A stretch of 64,000 nt of DNA from Sphaerotilus microaerophilus. GTDB lineage: Bacteria > Pseudomonadota > Gammaproteobacteria > Burkholderiales > Burkholderiaceae_C. The translations under genes and the position numbers were made by a program. Below the pieces are notes generated by a model. It was not told where the DNA came from. It worked only from the letters and a program-made list of their open reading frames with translations, and ran no database searches. Below, piece by piece: positions 8,559-16,490 of this stretch (within the stretch, counting starts at the first letter, position 1; the number at the start of each line of letters is the position of its first letter). The stretch covers positions 1,426,001 through 1,490,000 of the forward strand of contig NZ_AP025730.1 in the NCBI RefSeq assembly GCF_023734135.1. The letters are read 5' to 3'.

Positions 8559-9965
8559 TCAGCCGCGCAGCACCAGCTCGCCGCGCAGCGAATGGGGCAG
8601 GGTGCTGGTGATCGTCACGTCGATCATCTGCCCCACCAGCCGTGCCGGGTTCGGCCCGGCGGCGAAGTTGACGATGCGGTTGCACTCGGTGCGGCCCATC
8701 AGCTCGTTCGGGTCCTTGCGGCTGGGACCCTCCACCAGGATGCGCTGCACCGTGCCGACGCGTGAGGCGCTGATGCGGCGCACGTTTTCTTCGAGCAGCG
8801 CCTGCAGCTGCTGCAGGCGCTTGAGCTTGAGCTCCTGTGGCGTGTCGTCGTGCAGCGCCGCGGCGGGCGTGCCGGGGCGTGGGCTGAAGACGAAGCTGAA
8901 GCTGGCGTCGAAGCCCACGTCCTCGATCAGCTTCATCATCTTGTCGAAGTCGGCCTGGGTCTCGCCCGGGAAACCGACGATGAAGTCGCTCGACAGGCTG
9001 ATGCCGGGGCGCACCGCGCGCAGCTTGCGGATCGTGCTCTTGTATTCCAGGGCGGTGTAGCCGCGCTTCATCGCCATCAGGATGCGGTCGCTGCCGTGCT
9101 GCACGGGCAGGTGCAGGTGGCTGACCAGCTGCGGCAGCTTGGCGTAGACGTCGATCAGCCGCTGGGTGAATTCGTTCGGGTGGCTGGTGGTGTAGCGGAT
9201 GCGCTCGACGCCGGGAATCTCGGCGACGTACTCGATCAGTGTGGCGAAGTCGGCGATCTCGCTCGTGTTGCCCATCGCGCCGCGGTAGGCATTGACGTTC
9301 TGCCCCAGCAGCGTGATCTCCTTGACGCCCTGGTCGGCCAGCCCGGCCACCTCGGTCAGCACCTCCTCGAAGGGGCGGCTGAACTCGTCGCCGCGGGTGT
9401 AGGGCACGACGCAGTAGGAACAGTACTTGCTGCAGCCTTCCATCACCGAGACGAAGGCCGAGGCGCCTTCGACGCGGGCCGGCGGCAGGTGGTCGAACTT
9501 CTCGATCTCCGGGAAGCTGATGTCCACCTGCGGGCGGCCCAGCGTCTGGCGGCGCTCGAGCAGCTGCGGCAGGCGGTGCAGCGTCTGCGGGCCGAACACC
9601 ACATCGACGTAGGGCGCGCGTTCGACGATCGCCGCGCCCTCCTGGCTGGCCACGCAGCCGCCCACGCCGATCAGCACGCCCTTCTTCTTCAGGTGCTTGA
9701 CGCGGCCGAGGTCGGAGAAGACCTTCTCCTGGGCCTTCTCGCGCACCGAGCAGGTGTTGAAGAGGATCAGGTCGGCCTCTTCGGGGTTGTCGGTGGGGGT
9801 GTAGCCGCGCGTAGCCGCCATGACGTCGGACATCTTGCCCGAGTCGTACTCGTTCATCTGGCAGCCGAAGGTGCGGATGTAGACCTTCTTGCCGGTGGCC
9901 GCGGCCTCGCCGCTGGTGTCGATGACGGGGTTGGCGGTGTCGGTGGGCGAAGTGGGCGTGCTCAT
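8559..9965 (-). CDS. miaB: tRNA-2-methylthio-N6-dimethylallyladenosine synthase
   Basis: Radical-SAM methylthiotransferase that converts i6A37 to ms2i6A37 in tRNAs reading UNN codons. In 468 residues the order is: N-terminal UPF0004 domain with cluster cysteines in [12 protein letters not shown] (Cys35), [11 protein letters not shown] and GVGGCVAS; radical-SAM motif [17 protein letters not shown]; and a C-terminal TRAM domain ending [19 protein letters not shown]. The start [10 protein letters not shown] was chosen as the first ATG before the conserved core; about 25 variable residues precede [10 protein letters not shown]. Frame is intact; length normal. Confidence 0.97.
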   Translation of the reverse strand: MSTPTSPTDTANPVIDTSGEAAATGKKVYIRTFGCQMNEYDSGKMSDVMAATRGYTPTDNPEEADLILFNTCSVREKAQEKVFSDLGRVKHLKKKGVLIGVGGCVASQEGAAIVERAPYVDVVFGPQTLHRLPQLLERRQTLGRPQVDISFPEIEKFDHLPPARVEGASAFVSVMEGCSKYCSYCVVPYTRGDEFSRPFEEVLTEVAGLADQGVKEITLLGQNVNAYRGAMGNTSEIADFATLIEYVAEIPGVERIRYTTSHPNEFTQRLIDVYAKLPQLVSHLHLPVQHGSDRILMAMKRGYTALEYKSTIRKLRAVRPGISLSSDFIVGFPGETQADFDKMMKLIEDVGFDASFSFVFSPRPGTPAAALHDDTPQELKLKRLQQLQALLEENVRRISASRVGTVQRILVEGPSRKDPNELMGRTECNRIVNFAAGPNPARLVGQMIDVTITSTLPHSLRGELVLRG

Positions 9966-10057
9966 GGGGAGATCCTGCGCGGGCGCGGAAGGCCGGCCTG
10001 AGGCGTCGGCCAGAACAAGAAGGGAAGAAGAGGGGGGCGGGGCTCGCGTGGGCGCGC

Positions 10058-10471
10058 TCAGCGCGTCCAGGTCTGCCCGGCCGGATCGAAGGTGTAGGTC
10101 GCGGCTTCGGCGGCGCTGCGCGGCCAGAAGCGCGCGGCTTCGTCGGACCGGATGATCCAGACGTCCTTGATCAGGCCGTCGAAGTCGTGCGTGTAGTGCA
10201 CCCCCAGCGCCTGGCCGGCGATGGCTGCGCTCATGACCAGCAGGTTGTTCTTGTCGCGGATGCGTGCGCCCGGAGCCAGCCGGGCGGCGCTGCCGTTGAG
10301 CAGCACGTCGGGCGCGTCCACCACCTTCAGCGTGCCGCGCAGGGCCTGGGCCGGGAAGCTGCGCTGCACCTGCTCCTGTGCCGGGCACAGGGTGCCGACA
10401 CTGCACAGTCCAACCAGCAGCAGGCCGACGAACTGTCGCCGGCGGGGGGGGGTCAAGACACAGCGGGGCAT
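10058..10471 (-). CDS. Small exported protein, unknown function
   Basis: A 137-residue protein with a signal peptide ([25 protein letters not shown]). The mature part reads [20 protein letters not shown], then [28 protein letters not shown] and [11 protein letters not shown], ending in [11 protein letters not shown]. No catalytic motif is visible. An in-frame ATG 27 bases upstream (10498) would only lengthen the leader. A run of nine G lies near the 5' end of the gene (10444-10452), a possible slippage site. Lies upstream of miaB on the same strand, 92 bases apart. Function unknown. Confidence 0.65.
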   Translation of the reverse strand: MPRCVLTPPRRRQFVGLLLVGLCSVGTLCPAQEQVQRSFPAQALRGTLKVVDAPDVLLNGSAARLAPGARIRDKNNLLVMSAAIAGQALGVHYTHDFDGLIKDVWIIRSDEAARFWPRSAAEAATYTFDPAGQTWTR

Positions 10472-10510
10472 GGTGTGGATCCAGGGGCTGCGTTTCAAGG
10501 AGGACCAAGC

Positions 10511-10540
10511 AAAACGGCCTGAGGGTGAACCTCAGGCCGT
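10511..10540 (-). terminator. Rho-independent terminator of the tRNA-Met gene
   Basis: On the reverse strand an 11-base-pair stem ACGGCCTGAGG/CCTCAGGCCGT with a short loop is followed by TTTT. It sits 10 bases past the tRNA 3' end. Confidence 0.85.
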
Positions 10541-10550
10541 CTGCGATATC

Positions 10551-10627
10551 TGGTGGCGCTTCACGGACTCGAACCGCGGACCTGTGGATTATGATTCCAT
10601 CGCTCTAACCGACTGAGCTAAAGCGCC
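10551..10627 (-). tRNA. tRNA-Met (CAT), elongator type
   Basis: 77 nucleotides including an encoded CCA end. The cloverleaf folds by eye: acceptor stem GGCGCTT/AAGCGCC, D-arm GCTC/GAGC, anticodon loop ATCATAA with anticodon CAT, five-base variable loop, T-arm CGCGG/CCGTG with loop TTCGAGT. The first anticodon-stem pair is A-C. The CAT anticodon could also be a lysidine-modified tRNA-Ile2; the variable loop and stem resemble elongator Met, so Met is preferred. Confidence 0.88.
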
Positions 10628-10638
10628 AAGAGCCCAGA

Positions 10639-10666
10639 AGTATAGCGTGGAAAGCGCATTTGTCGA
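10639..10666 (-). promoter_or_regulatory. Sigma-70 promoter of the tRNA-Met gene
   Basis: Reverse-strand -35 TCGACA (10661-10666) and -10 TATACT (10639-10644), spacer 16, each 5 of 6 to consensus. The -10 is 11 bases before the mature tRNA 5' end, leaving a leader of only a few bases. Confidence 0.75.
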
Positions 10667-10869
10667 GGGTTCGGCTTGTATGTTGCTTCTTCCCAACGGG
10701 TGGGTGGGCCCGTGTGTCGGCTGCAGCCAGGTGCCGTGCTGCCGGTGGGTTGACCGCGGTCAGGGGAACGCGGCCTCCCGGGTTTCGCCGGTCGAATGGC
10801 CGGCGTGGCCGACCTACACTGCCTGAGACCTTCCGCGGTCGAACTCAAACCACCCCTGCTGGAGACTTC

Positions 10870-12243
10870 ATGAGCGACACGATCAAGTACCTGCTGTCCG
10901 AGGATCAGATGCCCAAGGACTGGTACAACCTGGCGGCCGACCTGCCGGTGCCCGCGCCGGCGGTGCTGCACCCCGGCACGATGCAGCCGGTGGGGCCGGA
11001 TGATCTGTCGCCGCTGTTCCCGATGTCGCTGATCATGCAGGAGGTCTCCACCGAGCGGCGCATCGAGATCCCCGAGCCGGTGCGCCAGGTGTTCCGTCAG
11101 TGGCGCCCGTCGCCGCTGTTCCGCGCCCGCGCGCTGGAGAAGGCGCTCGGTACGCCCGCCAAGATCTACTACAAGTACGAGGGCGTCAGCCCGGCCGGTT
11201 CGCACAAGCCCAACACCGCGATCCCGCAGGCCTTCTACAACGTCGAGGCGGGCATCCGCAAGCTGACCACCGAGACCGGCGCCGGCCAGTGGGGCTCGTC
11301 GCTGGCCTTCGCGGGCTCGCTCTTCGGCATCGAGGTGCAGGTCTTCCAGGTGCGGGTGTCCTACGACCAGAAGCCCTATCGCCGTGCCCTGATGGAGACC
11401 TACGGCGCCACCTGCGTGCCCTCGCCCTCGCCGCTGACGCAGGCCGGCCGCGCCATCCTGGCCCAGCGGCCGGACCACCCGGGGAGCCTGGGCATCGCGA
11501 TCTCCGAGGCGGTCGAACTGGCCGCGCAGCGCGACGACACCAAGTACGCGCTGGGCTCGGTGCTCAATCACGTGCTGCTGCACCAGACCATCATCGGCGA
11601 GGAGGCGATCCTGCAGATGGCGATGGCCGGCGACGATCCGGACGTGGTGATCGGCTGCACCGGCGGGGGCAGCAACTTCGCCGGCATCGCCTTCCCCTTC
11701 ATCGGCATGCAGCTGCGCGGCGGCCCGAACGCCAAGAAGCGCCGCATCGTGGCGGTGGAGCCGGCGGCCTGCCCGAGCCTGACGCGCGGCCAGTACGCCT
11801 ACGACTTCGGCGACACCGCGCACCTGACGCCGCTGACCAAGATGCACACGCTGGGCAGCACTTTCACGCCGCCGGGCTTCCATGCCGGCGGCCTGCGCTA
11901 CCACGGCATGGCGCCGATGGTGTCGCACGTCAAGGAGCTGGGGCTGATCGAGGCGGTGGCCTACCACCAGATCGGCTGCTTCGAGGCCGGGGTGACCTTC
12001 GCCCGTGCCGAGGGCATCGTGCCGGCGCCGGAGTCGAACCACGCCGTCAAGGGCGCGATCGAGGAGGCGCTGCGCTGCAAGCGCGAAGGGAAGGCCGAGA
12101 CCATCCTCTTCAACCTCAGCGGCCACGGCCACTTCGACATGATGGCCTACACCGACTACTTTGCCGGCAAGCTGCAGGACCTGACCTACGACGAGGGCGA
12201 GCTGGCGCAGGCTCTGTCGGGGCTGCCCGCCGTTCCCGCCTGA
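10870..12243 (+). CDS. trpB2: TrpB2-type tryptophan synthase beta-like protein
   Basis: PLP enzyme of the TrpB2 subfamily, 457 residues, longer than TrpB1 and with the family's N-terminus (MPKDWYNLAADLP). PLP-lysine is Lys113 in GSHKPNTA; the phosphate-binding loop is GCTGGGSNFAG (about 259-269); the C-terminal SGHGHFDM motif is present. TrpB2 proteins make tryptophan from indole and serine without TrpA; no trpA is adjacent here. A GGAG Shine-Dalgarno six bases before the ATG fixes the start. A terminator follows 27 bases after the stop. Its exact physiological role is not settled by sequence. Confidence 0.92.
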   Translation: MSDTIKYLLSEDQMPKDWYNLAADLPVPAPAVLHPGTMQPVGPDDLSPLFPMSLIMQEVSTERRIEIPEPVRQVFRQWRPSPLFRARALEKALGTPAKIYYKYEGVSPAGSHKPNTAIPQAFYNVEAGIRKLTTETGAGQWGSSLAFAGSLFGIEVQVFQVRVSYDQKPYRRALMETYGATCVPSPSPLTQAGRAILAQRPDHPGSLGIAISEAVELAAQRDDTKYALGSVLNHVLLHQTIIGEEAILQMAMAGDDPDVVIGCTGGGSNFAGIAFPFIGMQLRGGPNAKKRRIVAVEPAACPSLTRGQYAYDFGDTAHLTPLTKMHTLGSTFTPPGFHAGGLRYHGMAPMVSHVKELGLIEAVAYHQIGCFEAGVTFARAEGIVPAPESNHAVKGAIEEALRCKREGKAETILFNLSGHGHFDMMAYTDYFAGKLQDLTYDEGELAQALSGLPAVPA

Positions 12244-12270
12244 GGCCTTCCGCAGCTCCGGCATGAACGA

Positions 12271-12300
12271 AGCCCGCCGATTGGCGGGCTTTTCGTTTTG
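12271..12300 (+). terminator. Rho-independent terminator after trpB2
   Basis: Stem AGCCCGCC/GGCGGGCT with loop GATT, followed by TTTCGTTTTG. Placed between the convergent trpB2 and sppA genes. Confidence 0.85.
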
Positions 12301-12311
12301 GGCGGGGTGGA

Positions 12312-13394
12312 TCAGCGCAGCGTCGGCAGGCTGTCGCGCAGCACGCGGGCGGCGCCCATGCCCACTGAGGCGCCGAAGCGCTTGGCCAGGCGCTCGGCCA
12401 CGTTCTCCTTGGGCGTGTAGTCGATCACCTCTTCGGCCTTGATGATCTCGCGGGCCACGTGGTCCAGATTGCCCAGGCCGTCGGCCAGGCCGAGCTTGAT
12501 GGCTTCCTCGCCGTTCCAGAACAGGCCGGAGAAGGTCTCGGGCGTCTCCTTCAGGCGCTTGCCGCGGCCCTGCCGGACCACCTCGATGAACTGGCGGTGG
12601 ATCTGGTCGATCATCGCCTGGGTCAGGGCGCGGTGCTTGTCGCTCAACGGCGAGAAGGGGTCGAGCATGCCCTTGTTGTCGCCGGCGGTGATGAGGCGCC
12701 GCTCGACGCCGAACTTCTCCATCGCGCCTGTGAAGCCGAAGTTGTCCATCAGCACGCCGATCGAACCGACGATCGAGGCCTTGTCGACGTAGATGGCATC
12801 GGCGGCGGCGGCCACGTAGTAGGCGCCCGAGGCGCAGGTCTCCTCGACCACCGCGTAGACCTTCTTGCCGTGCTTGACCTTCAGGCGGCGGATCTCGTCG
12901 TTGAGGATGCCGGCCTGCACCGGGCTGCCACCAGGCGAGTTGATGCGGATCACCACGGCCAGGGCGCCCTGGTCCTCGAAGGCGCCCTTGATGCCCGAGA
13001 GCAGGAACTCGGCGCTGGCCTCGGTGTCCGCGGCAATCTCGCCACGCAGCTCCACCAGGGCGGTGTGGGGTCCGCTGGGGGCGCTGCTGTGCTGGTTCTG
13101 GTTCAGCAGGGCCCAGGCCACCACCAGCACCAGCAGGAACCATCCCAGGCGGAAGAAGCGCTTCCAGCGCCGGTCGTTGCGGCGGTCACGCAGGTACTCG
13201 CGGGCGAACTGCTCCAGCAGGCCGTCGACTGCGCTCCGCCCGCTGGGGGCCGTCGCCGGGGCGGTTGGCGCTGCTGCCGCTGTCGCGGGGGCCGGCGCGT
13301 CAGGTGCAGCGGGGGCAACGGGCACTGCGGCGCCCGGCGTGGAGGCCGGTCCGGTCGGCGGGAGGTCGGAGGGGGTCGGGTCGTCAGCTTGCAT
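12312..13394 (-). CDS. sppA: Signal peptide peptidase SppA-type S49 protease
   Basis: Membrane-anchored serine protease that degrades cleaved signal peptides. The 360 residues hold an Ala/Pro-rich cytoplasmic start, one transmembrane segment (about 82-98, FFRLGWFLLVLVVAWALL) and the S49 domain. Catalytic Ser189 is in ETCASGAYY and the dyad Lys241, 52 residues later, is in ITAGDNKGM; NSPGGS (about 152-157) is also present. This is the short form with one protease domain. It is the last gene of the operon rluC-HAD-Rieske-sppA, 71 bases after the Rieske gene. Confidence 0.93.
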   Translation of the reverse strand: MQADDPTPSDLPPTGPASTPGAAVPVAPAAPDAPAPATAAAAPTAPATAPSGRSAVDGLLEQFAREYLRDRRNDRRWKRFFRLGWFLLVLVVAWALLNQNQHSSAPSGPHTALVELRGEIAADTEASAEFLLSGIKGAFEDQGALAVVIRINSPGGSPVQAGILNDEIRRLKVKHGKKVYAVVEETCASGAYYVAAAADAIYVDKASIVGSIGVLMDNFGFTGAMEKFGVERRLITAGDNKGMLDPFSPLSDKHRALTQAMIDQIHRQFIEVVRQGRGKRLKETPETFSGLFWNGEEAIKLGLADGLGNLDHVAREIIKAEEVIDYTPKENVAERLAKRFGASVGMGAARVLRDSLPTLR

Positions 13395-13465
13395 GGTGCA
13401 TCGGCATGCGGTGGCTGCACAGAGCAGGTGTTGCAGCCGTGGGGTTCGTACGCGAGGGGGCTCAG

Positions 13466-13864
13466 TCAGTCGGCGGCGGCTGGCTGCAGGTGCTTGTCAG
13501 GGTACCAGTGAACCTGGCCGTCGCGCTCGCCGACCCGCAGCGGTTTGAGCGAGCGCCCGGCGCAGGGTCCCGCCACGCAATGGCCACTGGCCGGGTCGTA
13601 GGCAGCACCGTGGATCGAACACAGGATCCAGCGGCCGCTGTCGTCCAGGAACTTGCCGGGCTGCCAGTCCATCTCGGCGGGGACGTGGGCGCAGCGGTTC
13701 AGGTAGCCCACCACCCGGCCCTCGTAGCGCAGCACGAAGCCGCGCACGGGCTGGCCGTACTCGGTCAGGTCGAAGACGTGGGCATCGCCGGCCTCACCCA
13801 AGTCGGCCGAGGCGCACAGCGGCACCGCGGGGGCGTTTGCGTCGAGGGCAGAGGAGTCGCTCAT
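13466..13864 (-). CDS. Rieske [2Fe-2S] protein
   Basis: A 132-residue soluble Rieske ferredoxin-like protein. Cluster ligands are seen as CAH at about residues 58-60 and CSIH at about 82-85, with PGKFLDDSGRWIL between, so the two loops CxH and CxxH are intact. There is no membrane segment or oxygenase catalytic domain. It sits 7 bases downstream of the HAD phosphatase in the same operon. Function as an electron carrier is inferred; its partner is not visible. Confidence 0.88.
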   Translation of the reverse strand: MSDSSALDANAPAVPLCASADLGEAGDAHVFDLTEYGQPVRGFVLRYEGRVVGYLNRCAHVPAEMDWQPGKFLDDSGRWILCSIHGAAYDPASGHCVAGPCAGRSLKPLRVGERDGQVHWYPDKHLQPAAAD

Positions 13865-13871
13865 CGGGGGT

Positions 13872-14555
13872 TCAAGCGTGGTTCAGCAGCCACTGGCGCA
13901 GCTCGCCGACGCTGTGGGCCACGTGCAACGGCTCGTGGCCGGTCAACCGGGCCGGCTCGTGGGCTCCGTAGGCGACGGCGACGCTGGCGGTCCCGGCGTT
14001 GGCGGCCAGCTGCAGGTCGTGGGTGGTGTCGCCGATCATCAGCGTGCGTTCGGCGTCCACGCCCAGCTCGGCCATCAGCTCCATCAGCATCTGCGGGTGC
14101 GGCTTGGAAAGCGTCTCGTCGGCGGTGCGGGTGGCGTCGAACAGGCCATGCAGGGCGGCGTGCTGCAGCGCCTCGTTCAGGCCCTGGCGGCTCTTGCCGG
14201 TGGCCACCGCCAGCAGGTGCTGGCGCTCGCGCAGCACCTGCAGCAGCGCCGGGATGCCTTCAAACAGCGTCAGCTCGTGCTGTTCGCGGAAGTAGTGGTG
14301 GCGGTAGCGCCGCCCCAGTTCAGGGTAGCGCTGGGGCGAGAGGCCGGGCACGGCGTGCTGCAGCGCGTCATGCAGGCCCAGGCCGATCACGTAGGCGGCG
14401 GCCTCGTTGCTCGGCACCTGCACGCCCAGGTCGCGGCAGGCGGCCTGGATGCAGCGCACGATCAGCGCGGTGGAGTCGAACAGCGTGCCGTCCCAGTCGA
14501 AGACGATCAGGTCGAAGCGGCGGTGCTGCCGGGGGGTGAACGGGGCGGAACTCAT
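13872..14555 (-). CDS. HAD-family phosphatase, phosphoglycolate phosphatase-like
   Basis: Haloacid dehalogenase hydrolase of 227 residues. Motif I FDWDGTLFDS (nucleophile and acid Asp), motif II VATGKS, motif III Lys in TLSKPHPQ and motif IV MIGDTTHDL are all present, with a Gph-like helical cap. The ATG overlaps the rluC stop as ATGA, so translation is probably coupled. Substrate cannot be read from the sequence; phosphoglycolate or a related small phosphate ester is possible. Confidence 0.9.
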   Translation of the reverse strand: MSSAPFTPRQHRRFDLIVFDWDGTLFDSTALIVRCIQAACRDLGVQVPSNEAAAYVIGLGLHDALQHAVPGLSPQRYPELGRRYRHHYFREQHELTLFEGIPALLQVLRERQHLLAVATGKSRQGLNEALQHAALHGLFDATRTADETLSKPHPQMLMELMAELGVDAERTLMIGDTTHDLQLAANAGTASVAVAYGAHEPARLTGHEPLHVAHSVGELRQWLLNHA

Positions 14556-15760
14556 GGGGTGCTGGCCGCTGCCGCCGGGGCGGTGGTCGGCAGGAGGGGG
14601 GCTGAGGACAGGCGGGACAGGAGTGTCGCGCACTCCGGTGGCAGCGGCGCTTCCAGCTCGATGCGTTCCCCACTGGCCGGATGGTCGAAGGCCAGCCGGC
14701 GTGCGTGCAGGAACATGTGCTCGAAGCGGCAGCCCGGCACCGCCGTGCCGCGCGCGAGTGCCTTGTTGACGGCGAAGTCGCCGTACTTGTCGTCGCCGAC
14801 GATGGGGTGGCCGGCCTGCTGCAGGTGCACGCGGATCTGGTGGGTGCGGCCGGTCTTGATGGTCACGTCCAGCAGGGTGTGGCCCGGCAGGGCCTGCACC
14901 ACCCGCACCAGGCTGATCGAACGCCGGCCGTCGGGGTGGTCGGCCGGGACCGCCTTCACGCGGCGCTCGCCCGCGGCGTCGAGGTACTTGTGCAGCGCCA
15001 CGTCGATCACCTTGAGCGCGGCCGGCCAGGCGCCAATCACCAGCGCCGCATAGGTCTTGCCCGTCTCGCGCTGGCGGAACTGGTCCTGCAGCGCAGTCAG
15101 TGCGCTGCGCTTCTTGGCAATCAGCAGGATGCCGGAGGTCTCGCGGTCCAGCCGGTGCACCAGTTCCAGGAAGCGCGCCTCGGGCCGGGCCCGGCGCAGC
15201 TGCTCGATGACGCCAAAGCTGACCCCCGAGCCGCCGTGCACCGCCACGCCGGCGGGCTTGTCGATGGCCAGAAGGTGCTCGTCCTCGAAGAGCAGCGGGA
15301 ACTCGCGCGCCGGCACCGCAGCGCCCTCGGCGGGGTCGCGCTCGGCCAGGCGCAGCGGCGGCACGCGCACCTCGTCACCGGCCTCCACGCGGGTGTCGGC
15401 GCCAGCACGGCCCTTGTTCACCCGCACCTCGCCGCTGCGGATGATGCGGTAGACGAGCGTCTTGGGCGCGCCCTTCAGTTCGCGCAGCAGGAAGTTGTCC
15501 AGCCGCTGCCCGGCGCTGCCCTCGTCGACGACCAGGTGCCGCACCGCGGCGGCGCCAGCGCCGACCGGCGATGCAGCGGGCGCCGTGGCCGGCTTGACGC
15601 GCAGGGGCGTGGGCGCTGCCGGCCGGCCTGGGGTGATGATCGGCGCCGTGGATCGGGGATTCCCCCCCGGGCGGGGCTTGCGCGGGGCGGGGGAATCACC
15701 GGCTTTTCTGCCCGGTGTCCTGCCTGCCGATACCCCTATAATCTTTCGCACCACGTTCAC
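14552..15760 (-). CDS. rluC: 23S rRNA pseudouridine synthase RluC
   Basis: Makes pseudouridines at 955/2504/2580 of 23S rRNA (E. coli numbering) in RluC. An S4 RNA-binding domain (GQRLDNFLLRELKG to VRVNKGRAGADTRVEAGDEVRVPP) precedes the RluA-type catalytic domain with LVHRLDRETSGILLIAKK (catalytic Asp), GRTHQIRVHLQQAGHPIVGD and LHARRLAF. There is no in-frame ATG close to the core; I used the GTG at 15760, but a GTG at 15544 just before the S4 domain is possible, so the start is uncertain. The N-terminal about 70 residues are Pro/Gly/Ala-rich and atypical. Divergent from rne, as in E. coli. Confidence 0.9.
   Translation of the reverse strand: MNVVRKIIGVSAGRTPGRKAGDSPAPRKPRPGGNPRSTAPIITPGRPAAPTPLRVKPATAPAASPVGAGAAAVRHLVVDEGSAGQRLDNFLLRELKGAPKTLVYRIIRSGEVRVNKGRAGADTRVEAGDEVRVPPLRLAERDPAEGAAVPAREFPLLFEDEHLLAIDKPAGVAVHGGSGVSFGVIEQLRRARPEARFLELVHRLDRETSGILLIAKKRSALTALQDQFRQRETGKTYAALVIGAWPAALKVIDVALHKYLDAAGERRVKAVPADHPDGRRSISLVRVVQALPGHTLLDVTIKTGRTHQIRVHLQQAGHPIVGDDKYGDFAVNKALARGTAVPGCRFEHMFLHARRLAFDHPASGERIELEAPLPPECATLLSRLSSAPLLPTTAPAAAASTP
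15737..15742 (+). promoter_or_regulatory. Possible -10 element for rne
   Basis: A perfect TATAAT faces rne; the upstream hexamer at a 16-18 base spacing (GGTGTC/GTGTCC) is a poor -35. It would give a leader of about 740 nucleotides. Weak call. Confidence 0.3.
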
Positions 15761-16490
15761 GCTGTAAGTGTTTGATTTGTCAGAGTTTACCGGGCACCGC
15801 AGCGGGAAGTGGGGAGTCGGCCGGCCGCGCCTGAGGTGCGCAGGGCGATTCCATCGGTGATGCAGCGTCGGGTGCTGCCCATGGTGCCGCCTCCCAAGGT
15901 GAGCCGGCGGATGGGTGAGCCAGGCGCAAGAATTCACGCTGACAGGACTTCATCACAAGGTTTCCGGCTGCAGCCGGGGCCCATCGCTGCTGCCGATCCA
16001 AGGGGGTCGGGTGGCGGCGGCGGCGCCGAGGCTGTGGCCTGCGTCCGGCAAGGGACGCGTCGTTGCATGCCCATGTCCATCCTCCCCACGAGTGCCCCCG
16101 CGCTCGCCTGCCTCCTCCCCCGGGTGAAGCCCGGCGGAGCCGGCGGGCGTGTCGAGCCGCTGGCGCCTCGGGCTGCCCACCGCGCGCCACTGTCGCGCCG
16201 GATGCGCGGCACAGTGCCCTGCCGGTCGGTCGGCCGGCATCACGGGATGGCCTTGGGGCCGGCAGCGGCGCCTCGCAAGCCGGCGCACGCGCCAACGCTG
16301 CCGGTCTGAGGGTGGGCGGCATCGAGCCGCCACGCCTGCACCGACCGCAGTCCAGGGCGATTCCTTCACGGTGCTGTTGCGCTGAGTTCGTGCATCGACG
16401 TCAGGTTGCCGCCGGGTTTTGACCCGGTGGTGACGTTTTGCATGAGCGTCGTGTGCGGCCACAGGCTGCCACGGTGCAACAGGAGACCGC
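15761..16490. other. Gene-free interval between rluC and rne (probable rne leader)
   Basis: 730 bases between divergent rluC and rne. I see no convincing reading frame: candidates here have no family resemblance and no Shine-Dalgarno. It holds a strong hairpin at 16405-16434. Long 5' leaders with structured autoregulatory elements are known for rne in enterobacteria, and this interval has the right position for one; that is inference. Confidence 0.6.
16405..16434 (+). promoter_or_regulatory. Hairpin in the rne leader
   Basis: A 13-pair RNA stem (three G-U pairs) closes a four-base loop: GTTGCCGCCGGGT pairs with ACCCGGTGGTGAC, ending 56 bases before the rne ATG. It is followed by GTTTTG. It could be an RNase E self-binding element or an attenuator. 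Confidence 0.5.

Noticed and set aside
15809..16309. Forward frame of 166 codons in the rne leader
   Set aside because: Arg/Pro/Ala-rich without motif or ribosome-binding site, in a region with normal non-coding features.
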